This document shows positions 1-5,392 of a DNA stretch of 7,337 bases, one piece after another (the stretch's first letter is position 1; every line of letters starts with the position of its first letter). Under the pieces are notes generated by a model. The model searched no databases. It had not been told where the DNA came from and saw only the letters and a program-made list of their open reading frames with translations. The translations under genes were made by a program, and so were the position numbers. The stretch comes from Mycobacterium sp. (lineage in GTDB: Bacteria; Actinomycetota; Actinomycetes; Mycobacteriales; Mycobacteriaceae), in the NCBI GenBank assembly GCA_029256565.1, contig JAQSXQ010000073.1:1-7337 (forward strand), written 5' to 3'.

Positions 1-612
1 CTCGTTGGTGCGGATCGTCTCGGTCATGGGCGTCGCCGCAAGGGGGGCAAGGGCATTGACCATGATGCTCTTCGTGGCCAGCTCACGGGCCAACGACTTG
101 GTGAAGCCGATCAGCCCGGCCTTGGCAGCCGAGTAGTTCACCTGGCCGAGGGTGCCGGTGAGGCCCGCCGCCGACGTGACGTTGATGATGCGGCCCGTGC
201 CGTCGGTGGGGATGTACGGCAACGCAGCCTGAGTGCAGTGGAACGTGCCCATCACGTGCACGTCGAAGGTCAGGCGGAACGTCTCGTCGGTGAGCTTGCC
301 GAACATCGCCGGTGCCGTGACGCCCGCGTTGTTGACCAGGATGTGCAGTGCTCCTCCGCCGAGTTCGGCGGCCGCGGCGGCTGCGGCATCGGCGGCAGCG
401 CGGTCACCGACGTCGAGGACGTGGCTGTCTGCCGTGCCGCCCGACGCGCGGATCGTCTCGGCCACCGCCGCGGCTGCGTCACCGTCGATGTCGGTGACGA
501 GCACCGCCGCGCCCGCCTCGGCCAGGGCCGTGGCGACTGCTGCTCCGATGCCTGCGGGAGCGCCGGCGCCGGTCACCATGGCCGTCCGGCCGCTCAGGTC
601 GAAGTACCCCAT
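1..612 (-). CDS. Short-chain dehydrogenase/reductase (SDR), C-terminus cut by window edge
   Basis: A classical SDR, an NAD(P)-dependent oxidoreductase acting on an alcohol/ketone pair, probably a hydroxyacyl-CoA or cyclic alcohol. The visible 204 residues give a Rossmann fold: glycine-rich TGAGAPAGIG at residues 14-23, acidic D41 at the end of strand 2 (suggesting NAD rather than NADP), NNAG at 94-97, catalytic S147, and Y160-x3-K164 in NYSAAK. H119 stands where the catalytic-tetrad Asn usually is, within VHVMG; a similar VH-x-x-G is known in the dehydrogenase domain of peroxisomal multifunctional enzyme 2. Family members are usually 250-300 residues, so roughly 50-100 residues lie beyond position 1. 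The ATG at 612 has GGAGC (622-626, read leftward) 9 nt upstream and lies 17 nt after the acyl-CoA dehydrogenase stop, so the two are probably cotranscribed. The family is certain; the substrate is unknown. Confidence 0.93.
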   Translation of the reverse strand, partial: MGYFDLSGRTAMVTGAGAPAGIGAAVATALAEAGAAVLVTDIDGDAAAAVAETIRASGGTADSHVLDVGDRAAADAAAAAAAELGGGALHILVNNAGVTAPAMFGKLTDETFRLTFDVHVMGTFHCTQAALPYIPTDGTGRIINVTSAAGLTGTLGQVNYSAAKAGLIGFTKSLARELATKSIMVNALAPLAATPMTETIRTNE

Positions 613-629
613 GCTCGTCGTGCTCCGTT

Positions 630-1820
630 CTAGTAGCTACGCGGAAGGCCGAGCACGTGCTCGCCCAGGAAGTTGAGGATCATCTCCTGGCTCACCGGGG
701 CGATCTTCATCAGACGGGCTTCCCGGAAGTACCGTGACACGTGGTACTCCTCGGAGTAGCCCATCCCGCCGTGCAGCTGCAGCGCCCGGTCGGCGGCGGC
801 GAAGCCGGCGTCGGCGCACAGGTACTTGGCCGTATTCGCCTCGCGGCCACAGGGTTTGCCGTTGTCGTAGAGCCAGGTGGCCTTGCGGAGCACCAGTTCG
901 GCGGCGTCGAGGCGGGCCAGCGAGTCCGCGAGCGGGAACTGCAGACCCTGGTTCATGCCGATCGGCCGGTTGAACACGACGCGCTCGTTGCCGTACTTGA
1001 CCGCCTTCTCGAGTGCGACCCGCCCGATGCCGAGGGCCTCGGCCGCGATGAGCATGCGCTCCGGGTTGAGGCCGTCGAGGATGTACTTGAAGCCTTGGCC
1101 CTCCTCGCCGACGCGGTCCTCCACCGGCACCATCAGATCGTCGATGAACAGCTCGTTGGAGCTGACGGCGTTGCGGCCCATCTTCTTGATCGGCCGGATG
1201 TCGACGTGGGCGCGGTCGAGGTCGGTCATGAACAGCGTCATGCCGTCGGTCTTCTTGGCGCCGCGCTTGGCCAGGTCCTCGGGCGACTCGGTGCGGGTCA
1301 ACAGCAGGATCTTCTCGGACTCAAGGGCCTTGGAGATCCACACCTTGCGGCCGTTGACGCGGTAGGCGTCGCCCTCGCGCTTGGCGAACGTCGTGATGCG
1401 GGAGGTGTCCAACCCCGCTCCCGGTTCGGTGACGCCGAAGCAGACGTGCAGGTCGCCGTCGACGATCCGCGGCAGGGTGCGGGCCTTCAGTTCGTCGGAG
1501 CCGTGCTTGACCACGGGTTGCATGCCGAAGATGGAGAGGTGAATGGCGCTGGCGCCGTTCATCGCAGCGCCCGAACGCGACACCTCCTCGAGCAGCAGGG
1601 TGGCCTCGGTGATGCCGAGCCCGTGCCCGCCGTACTCCTCGGGGATCGTCATGCCCAGCCAACCGCCGCTGGCGATGGCGTCGTAGAACTCCTGCGGGAA
1701 CTCGTGGGCCTCGTCCTTCGACATCCAGTAGTGATCGTCGAACTTGCCCGCGAGTTCGGCGACGGACTTGCGGATCAGCTCCTGGTCCTCGCTGAGTTCG
1801 AAGCTCATTCCACCGGACAC
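630..1820 (-). CDS. Acyl-CoA dehydrogenase (FadE-like)
   Basis: An FAD enzyme of 396 residues that introduces an alpha-beta double bond into an acyl-CoA and passes electrons to an electron-transfer flavoprotein. The N-terminal helical domain begins SFELSEDQELIRK; the middle beta domain carries the flavin/substrate signature CFGVTEPGAG (127-136) and WISKA (161-165); the C-terminal helical domain has R280-x2-F283 and LQLHGGMGYSEEYHVSRYFREAR (347-369, helix and flavin contacts). The usual short/medium-chain catalytic Glu (in YEGT) is replaced by APVS near residues 374-377. E254 in NPERMLIA instead fits the helix-G base known from isovaleryl- and long-chain acyl-CoA dehydrogenases, so the enzyme should be active, possibly on branched or bulky CoA esters. 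The GTG at 1820 was chosen because GGAGG (1826-1830) lies 5 nt upstream; the ATG at 1808 (residue 5) is poorly spaced. Individual FadE paralogue not recognised. Confidence 0.95.
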   Translation of the reverse strand: MSGGMSFELSEDQELIRKSVAELAGKFDDHYWMSKDEAHEFPQEFYDAIASGGWLGMTIPEEYGGHGLGITEATLLLEEVSRSGAAMNGASAIHLSIFGMQPVVKHGSDELKARTLPRIVDGDLHVCFGVTEPGAGLDTSRITTFAKREGDAYRVNGRKVWISKALESEKILLLTRTESPEDLAKRGAKKTDGMTLFMTDLDRAHVDIRPIKKMGRNAVSSNELFIDDLMVPVEDRVGEEGQGFKYILDGLNPERMLIAAEALGIGRVALEKAVKYGNERVVFNRPIGMNQGLQFPLADSLARLDAAELVLRKATWLYDNGKPCGREANTAKYLCADAGFAAADRALQLHGGMGYSEEYHVSRYFREARLMKIAPVSQEMILNFLGEHVLGLPRSY

Positions 1821-1825
1821 GACGT

Positions 1826-1830
1826 CCTCC
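1826..1830 (-). promoter_or_regulatory. Shine-Dalgarno that decides the GTG start of the acyl-CoA dehydrogenase
   Basis: Read leftward this is GGAGG within GAGGAGGAC. It is 5 nt from the GTG at 1820 but 17 nt from the in-frame ATG at 1808, which favours the GTG. The GGTGGA directly abutting the ATG is too close to serve as its ribosome site. Confidence 0.7.
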
Positions 1831-1875
1831 TCGACCTTGAAAACATTGGTTAGCTATGTATCACAGCACACGGTT

Positions 1876-1928
1876 GCCCGTCGACGCGAGCGGCCTCCGC
1901 GATCGGGATGGCCCCCGTGTCGACGGGC
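1876..1928 (-). repeat. 10-bp perfect inverted repeat between amidohydrolase and acyl-CoA dehydrogenase; candidate terminator or attenuator
   Basis: GCCCGTCGAC (1876-1885) and GTCGACGGGC (1919-1928) are exact reverse complements. After one mismatch the stem continues with two more pairs (1887-1888 with 1916-1917), and an inner GGCC (1892-1895) can pair with GGCC (1910-1913). Transcribed leftward, the hairpin begins about 9 nt after the amidohydrolase stop. No U-tract follows, so if it terminates it would be the U-less type proposed for mycobacteria; it could also be an attenuator or an mRNA-stabilising end. It lies in the only sizeable gap of the leftward operon (1821-1936). The repeat is certain; the function is inferred. 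Confidence 0.5.
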
Positions 1929-1936
1929 GTCCGGGC

Positions 1937-3229
1937 TCAATCCTTGTTGCCGGTCAGTTCCTTTGCGTTGGCCGCGAACTGGGCGAAGTCCGTGCCTCCG
2001 TGGTCGTGCTTGGACAGCGCCTGAATCGAGACGTCGTGTCCCTCGGCAGCCTTGCGCAGGGCGCCGACGGTGGCCTGCTCCTTGCTGATGTGGGTGAACG
2101 GATCGAAGTGGTACCAGCGCATGGCGTTCTGGTAGGTCATCTTGTCGATGTCGGCGTCGGGCACCGAGTTCGCCTTGAGCACCTCGTCGAGTTGCTCGGG
2201 CGCCTCGGGCCACATCGAGTCCGAGTGCGGGTAGTCGGCTTCCCAGCAGATGTTGTCGATGCCGATCTGGTTCCGCAGGGTGACGCCGACCGGGTCGGCG
2301 ATGAAGCACGTCAGGAAGTGCTCCCGGAAGACCTCCGAGGGCAGCTTGCCGCCGAAGTCCTGATGCGTCCACGTCGAGTGCATCTCGTAGGTGCGGTCGA
2401 TGCGCTCCAGGAAGTACGGGATCCACCCCGTGCCACCCTCGGACAGCGCGATCTTCAGCGTCGGGTACTTCTTCACCGGCGCCGACCACAGCAGGTCGGC
2501 GGCGGCCTGCACGATGTTCATCGGCTGCAACGTGATCATCACGTCCATCGGCGCATCGGGGGCGGTGATCGCGAGTCGGCCCGACGATCCGATGTGCACG
2601 TTGAGCACGGTCTCGGTGTCCACCAACGCCTCCCACAGCGGCGTCCAGTAGTCGTCGTGGAAGCTCGGATAGCCCATCGCGGCGGGGTTCTCGCTGAACG
2701 TCAGCGAGTGCACGCCGCGAGCGGCGTTGCGCCGCACCTCGGCGGCGCAGGCCTCGGCGTCCCAGATCACCGGCAGGGTCATCGGGATGAACCGCGCCGG
2801 GTACGCCCCGCACCATTCCTCGACGTGCCAGTCGTTGTACGCCTGCACCAGCGCCAACGAGAACTCCGGGTCCTCGGTGGCGAACAGCCGACCCGCGAAC
2901 CCCGGGAAGGACGGGAAGCACATGGAGCCGAGGATGCCGCCGGCGTTCATGTCCTTGACCCGCTCGTCGACGTCGAAGCACCCCTTGCGAATCTCGTCGA
3001 GACCCTGCGGTTCCAGGCCGTACTCCTCCTTGGGGCGGCCCGCCACGGCGTTGAGCGCCACGTTCGGGATCACGATGTCCCGGAACTGCCACGTGTCGCT
3101 GCCGTCGGCGTTGTGCACCAGTCGCGGCGCCTCGTCGCGGTACTTCGCAGGCAGGTGGTTCTTGAACATGTCCGGCGGTTCGACGATGTGGTCGTCCACG
3201 CTGATCAAGATCATGTCGTCTTTGTTCAC
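1937..3229 (-). CDS. Metal-dependent amidohydrolase, ACMSD/decarboxylase-like (amidohydrolase 2) family
   Basis: A TIM-barrel metal enzyme of 430 residues, cytoplasmic (no signal peptide). Members hydrolyse C-N or C-O bonds or decarboxylate hydroxy-aromatic and related acids. Visible metal-site candidates are D12 and H14 in SVDDHIVEP, H212 in LNVHIGSSG and D332 in WEADYPHSDS, with E264 in SEGGTGW nearby. The pattern D-x-H, H, D resembles the E-x-H, H, D set known from gamma-resorcylate-type decarboxylases more than the H-x-H of ACMSD, since residue 16 is Val. Decarboxylation is therefore possible but not shown. The GTG at 3229 is supported by GGAGG (3238-3242) 8 nt upstream and by the barrel starting within 10 residues. 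It is first gene of the leftward operon, facing the CMD-like gene. The C-terminal about 60 residues (from 375) contain His/Asp-rich SKHDHGGTD. Confidence 0.93.
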   Translation of the reverse strand: MNKDDMILISVDDHIVEPPDMFKNHLPAKYRDEAPRLVHNADGSDTWQFRDIVIPNVALNAVAGRPKEEYGLEPQGLDEIRKGCFDVDERVKDMNAGGILGSMCFPSFPGFAGRLFATEDPEFSLALVQAYNDWHVEEWCGAYPARFIPMTLPVIWDAEACAAEVRRNAARGVHSLTFSENPAAMGYPSFHDDYWTPLWEALVDTETVLNVHIGSSGRLAITAPDAPMDVMITLQPMNIVQAAADLLWSAPVKKYPTLKIALSEGGTGWIPYFLERIDRTYEMHSTWTHQDFGGKLPSEVFREHFLTCFIADPVGVTLRNQIGIDNICWEADYPHSDSMWPEAPEQLDEVLKANSVPDADIDKMTYQNAMRWYHFDPFTHISKEQATVGALRKAAEGHDVSIQALSKHDHGGTDFAQFAANAKELTGNKD

Positions 3230-3246
3230 GACCGCTCCCTCCTTCA

Positions 3247-3260
3247 GGCCCGTGCGGGCC
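3247..3260 (-). repeat. GC hairpin just upstream of the amidohydrolase ribosome site
   Basis: GGCCCG, two bases, CGGGCC form a perfect inverted repeat. In RNA this would be a five-pair all-GC stem with a four-base loop ending 4 nt before the GGAGG at 3238-3242. It could affect ribosome access or mRNA stability. Confidence 0.4.
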
Positions 3261-3296
3261 GCTGTTCGGGTTGGTTCTCTACTAGAGGAAACTAGC

Positions 3297-3317
3297 TTCT
3301 CGTGATTTGAGAATCAA
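3297..3317. promoter_or_regulatory. Candidate operator on the leftward promoter (GAGAATCA box)
   Basis: Two interleaved inverted repeats occur: TTCTC (3297-3301) with GAGAA (3309-3313), and TGATT (3303-3307) with AATCA (3312-3316). GAGAATCA at 3309-3316 reappears as its reverse complement at 3452-3459. The box overlaps the predicted leftward -35 element (3312-3317), so a bound protein would be expected to repress that promoter. The regulator is not in the window. Confidence 0.4.
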
Positions 3318-3354
3318 CATCCGCAGCCTGCCGTCACGGTTCTGACCCCGACGT

Positions 3355-3381
3355 TTCGGCTCGGTCGGGACCGCTGCCGAA
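3355..3381. repeat. Two-part hairpin in the divergent region
   Basis: TTCGGC (3355-3360) pairs with GCCGAA (3376-3381), and inside it CGGTC (3362-3366) pairs with GACCG (3369-3373), with a one-by-two base internal loop. A competing pairing, CCCGAC (3347-3352) with GTCGGG (3364-3369), uses some of the same bases. It lies upstream of both predicted leaders, so a DNA-level role or a terminator-like barrier is as possible as an RNA role. Confidence 0.35.
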
Positions 3382-3444
3382 CAGCTGATCGCGACACTCC
3401 CATTGACCGTCGAACCAAAGAGTGGAAATCTATTGGTCAAATAT

Positions 3445-3459
3445 GAGAACCTGATTCTC
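3445..3459. promoter_or_regulatory. Candidate operator of the rightward operon (GAGAATCA box, inverted copy)
   Basis: GAGAA (3445-3449) and TTCTC (3455-3459) form a 5-5-5 inverted repeat of the size bound by TetR-type dimers. Its right part, TGATTCTC (3452-3459), is the exact reverse complement of the box at 3309-3316. It sits 30 bp before the CMD-like gene start, downstream of the TTGACC element at 3403-3408. Confidence 0.4.
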
Positions 3460-3469
3460 GCAAGCGAGA
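3456..3469 (+). repeat. Hairpin just upstream of the CMD-like gene ribosome site
   Basis: TCTCGC-AA-GCGAGA is a perfect 14-bp inverted repeat that shares its left arm with the operator candidate at 3445-3459. In RNA it gives a five-pair stem with a CAAG loop, ending 7 nt before the GAGGAG ribosome site (3477-3482). Confidence 0.4.
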
Positions 3470-3488
3470 GTCCAGAGAGGAGACGGCC

Positions 3489-4019
3489 GTGCGGGTGACC
3501 CCGATGCAGCCCGACGAGTGGGATGACGACGTCGTCAAAGCGCTGTCGGTCATGGTCTCGCCGGACCGCATGGAACGCCGCGACGTCGGCTCGGCTCTGT
3601 CCACGCTGGTACGCCACCCCAAGTTGACCCGGGCCTTCCTCCGGTTCAACGGCTACCTGCTGTTCGGTTCGACGCTGCCGGAACGGCTGCGCGAGCTGGC
3701 GATCCTGCGCGTGGCACATCGTCGCAACTGTGCCTACGAGTGGCAGCACCACGTCGAGATGGGCGCCGAGGCCGGCCTGGCCCCCGACGTCATCGACGGC
3801 GTGACACGCGGGGAGGCGTCGGACCCACTCGACCAGGCGGTGCTCACCGCGGTCGACGAACTCGAAGTGGACTCGAACGTCTCGGACGCGACGTGGGCGG
3901 CACTGTCCGAGCACCTCGACGAGCGTCAGCGCATGGACCTCGTCTTCACGATCGGCTCATACGGCCTTCTGGCCATGGCCTTCAACACCTTTGGCGTCGT
4001 ACCGGAACAGGAGAACTGA
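3489..4019 (+). CDS. Carboxymuconolactone decarboxylase / AhpD-like family protein
   Basis: A 176-residue all-helical CMD-family protein, soluble. The family core is LPERLRELAILRVAHRRNCAYEWQHHVEMG (about 63-92) followed by AGLAPDVIDGV. True AhpD peroxidases carry C-x-x-C-x3-H; here C81 is kept, the second Cys is E84, and H88 is the conserved His, so disulfide-based peroxidase activity is not expected. Single-Cys versions with an EW pair are common beside catabolic genes and may act as decarboxylases, lactone isomerases/hydrolases or unknown helpers. The start is GTG with GAGGAG (3477-3482) 6 nt upstream. It is the first gene of the rightward operon; the Rieske ATG follows after 2 nt with its ribosome site (AGGAG, 4009-4013) in the last codons of this gene. 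Family sure, reaction unknown. Confidence 0.92.
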   Translation: MRVTPMQPDEWDDDVVKALSVMVSPDRMERRDVGSALSTLVRHPKLTRAFLRFNGYLLFGSTLPERLRELAILRVAHRRNCAYEWQHHVEMGAEAGLAPDVIDGVTRGEASDPLDQAVLTAVDELEVDSNVSDATWAALSEHLDERQRMDLVFTIGSYGLLAMAFNTFGVVPEQEN

Positions 4020-4021
4020 AC

Positions 4022-5392
4022 ATGCCCTTCTTTGCCAAGCCCGATGAGGGTAGTTGGACCGAGCACTGGCCCGAATTGGGCACGGCCCCGGTCAACTACG
4101 AGGACTCGATCGACCCCGAGCACTTCAAGCTCGAGCAGCAGGCGATCTTCCGGAAGACCTGGCTGAAGGTCGGACGCGTGGAACAACTGCCCAAGAAGGG
4201 CAGCTACTTCACCCGGGAGATGCCCGCAGCGGGTCCGGGCACGTCGGTCATCATCGTCAAGGACAAAGAAGACGTCGTCCGCAGCTTCTACAACCTGTGC
4301 CGCCACCGCGGCAACAAGCTGGTGTGGAGCGACTACCCCGGCGAGGAGGTGTCCGGCGTCTGCCGCCAGTTCACCTGCAAGTACCACGCATGGCGGTACG
4401 GCCTCAACGGCGACCTGACCTTCGTGCAGCAGGAGGGCGAGTTCTTCGACCTCGACAAGGGCGACTACGGCCTGGTCTCGGTGCGCTGCGAGATCTGGGA
4501 AGGCTTCATCTTCATCAACTTCGACGACGATGCAGCCCCGCTGTCGGAGTACCTCGGCGACTTCGCCAAGGGCCTGGAGGGTTACCCCTTCCACGAGATG
4601 ACCGAGCACTACAGCTACCGCTCGGAGATCAACGCCAACTGGAAGCTCTTCATCGACGCGTTCACCGAGTTCTATCACGCGCCGATCCTGCACATGAAGC
4701 AGGCGGAGAAGGAGGAGGCCGAGAAGCTGGCCCAGTTCGGCTTCGAGGCCTTGGCCTACGACATCAAGGGCGATCACTCGATGGTGTCGTCGTGGGGCGG
4801 CATGAGCCCGCCGAAGGACCTGGGCATGGTCAAGCCCATCGAACGCATCCTGCACAGCGGGCTGTTCGGACCGTGGGACCGCCCCGACATCAAGGGCATC
4901 CTGCCCGAGGAGCTGCCGCCGGCGATCAACCCGGGACGCCACAAGACCTGGGGCACCGACTCGTTCGAGTTCTTCCCCAACTTCACCCTGCTGTTCTGGG
5001 CGCCGGGCTGGTACCTGACGTACAACTACTGGCCCGTCGCCGTCGACAAGCACATCTTCGAGGCCGACCTGTACTTCGTGCCGCCGAAGAACCTGCGTGA
5101 GCGCCTGTCGCAGGAACTCGCCGCGGTGACGTTCAAGGAGTACGCGTTCCAGGACGCCAACACCCTCGAGGCCACCCAGACCCAGATCGGCACCCGGGTC
5201 GTCACCGACTTCCCGCTGTGCGACCAAGAGATCCTGCTTCGCCACCTGCACATGACCGCGCACCAGTACGTTGACCGGTACAAGGCTTCCCTGAGCGCCA
5301 ACGGAACCGCGTCCAACGGGAACTCGTCCGCCGAAACAGGAGCCGTCACGTCAGGCGAGAAGTCCACAGAGAAGGAGTCGGCAAATGTCTAA
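4022..5392 (+). CDS. Rieske non-heme iron oxygenase, alpha subunit
   Basis: The catalytic subunit of a ring-hydroxylating oxygenase or related Rieske monooxygenase, 456 residues, cytoplasmic. The N-terminal Rieske domain binds a 2Fe-2S cluster through C93-x-H95 (NLCRHRGNK) and C119-x2-H122 (TCKYHAWRY). The loop between H95 and C119 has 23 residues against about 15-17 in most family members, and contains extra C114. The C-terminal catalytic domain binds mononuclear iron through H219 and H224 (EFYHAPILH) and D378 (FQDANTLEATQ), with E216 as the likely bridge to the neighbouring subunit's cluster. Residues from about 424 to the end are Ser/Asn/Gly/Glu-rich and look disordered. The ATG at 4022 has AGGAG 8 nt upstream; longer in-frame extension would run inside the CMD-like gene. 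No ferredoxin, reductase or beta subunit lies in the window, so electrons must come from elsewhere. Substrate not recognised. Confidence 0.95.
   Translation: MPFFAKPDEGSWTEHWPELGTAPVNYEDSIDPEHFKLEQQAIFRKTWLKVGRVEQLPKKGSYFTREMPAAGPGTSVIIVKDKEDVVRSFYNLCRHRGNKLVWSDYPGEEVSGVCRQFTCKYHAWRYGLNGDLTFVQQEGEFFDLDKGDYGLVSVRCEIWEGFIFINFDDDAAPLSEYLGDFAKGLEGYPFHEMTEHYSYRSEINANWKLFIDAFTEFYHAPILHMKQAEKEEAEKLAQFGFEALAYDIKGDHSMVSSWGGMSPPKDLGMVKPIERILHSGLFGPWDRPDIKGILPEELPPAINPGRHKTWGTDSFEFFPNFTLLFWAPGWYLTYNYWPVAVDKHIFEADLYFVPPKNLRERLSQELAAVTFKEYAFQDANTLEATQTQIGTRVVTDFPLCDQEILLRHLHMTAHQYVDRYKASLSANGTASNGNSSAETGAVTSGEKSTEKESANV
5372..5377 (+). promoter_or_regulatory. Shine-Dalgarno of the 109-residue gene, inside the Rieske coding tail
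   Basis: AAGGAG lies 7 nt before the ATG at 5385, within the codons for the Rieske protein's last residues. It fixes the start of the small gene and, with the 8-bp gene overlap, points to translational coupling. Confidence 0.7.

Larger units (their letters stand above)
3230..3488. promoter_or_regulatory. Divergent promoter/operator region between the two operons
   Basis: This gene-free 259 bp separates the divergent start codons and is noticeably more AT-rich in places than the genes. Leftward promoter candidate: TTGATT (3317-3312, minus strand) as -35 and TAGTTT (3294-3289) as -10, with 17-bp spacing, predicting a leader of about 50 nt. Rightward: TTGACC at 3403-3408 resembles a -35, but no convincing -10 lies 16-19 bp downstream (AAATCT at 3426-3431 is poor). 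The region also holds a shared box in both orientations, an 11-bp palindrome CTCTACTAGAG (3277-3287) near the predicted leftward transcript start, and several hairpins described separately. Promoters are inferred from sequence only. Confidence 0.6.

Noticed and set aside
741..1853. Long plus-strand open frame (370 residues) opposite the acyl-CoA dehydrogenase
   Set aside because: It is a reverse-strand shadow typical of GC-rich DNA: no family motif, Val/Leu/Gly/Arg-heavy composition, and the minus strand encodes an unmistakable enzyme.
1854..3092. Minus-strand open frame (412 residues) in another frame of the first amidohydrolase
   Set aside because: It is Arg/Gly/Ala-rich out-of-frame translation of the real gene, with no domain.
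1856..3295. Long plus-strand open frame (479 residues) opposite the first amidohydrolase
   Set aside because: It has the same shadow composition, spans the divergent promoter and intergenic hairpin, and shows no recognisable domain.
3277..3318. Possible KstR-type cholesterol regulon operator near the CTAG-containing palindrome
   Set aside because: The inverted repeats here (CTCTACTAGAG and TTCTC/GAGAA) do not match the AAC/GTT half-sites of that operator well, and no steroid-specific gene is in the window.
3282..3914. Minus-strand open frame (210 residues) opposite the CMD-like gene
   Set aside because: It runs through the divergent promoter and has no motif; the plus-strand CMD family match is clear.
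3740..4021. N-terminal extension of the Rieske frame into the CMD-like gene
   Set aside because: The extension is Arg/Gly-rich shadow sequence, while the ATG at 4022 has a well-spaced ribosome site and begins the normal N-terminus.
3926..5263. Minus-strand open frame (445 residues) opposite the Rieske gene
   Set aside because: It is the antisense of clear Rieske coding sequence, with low-complexity Val/Leu/Glu/Arg composition and no motif.
4022..5392. Assignment of the oxygenase as 3-ketosteroid 9-alpha-hydroxylase (KshA)
   Set aside because: The Rieske loop length, motif wording and neighbours differ from that enzyme; only the general family can be supported.
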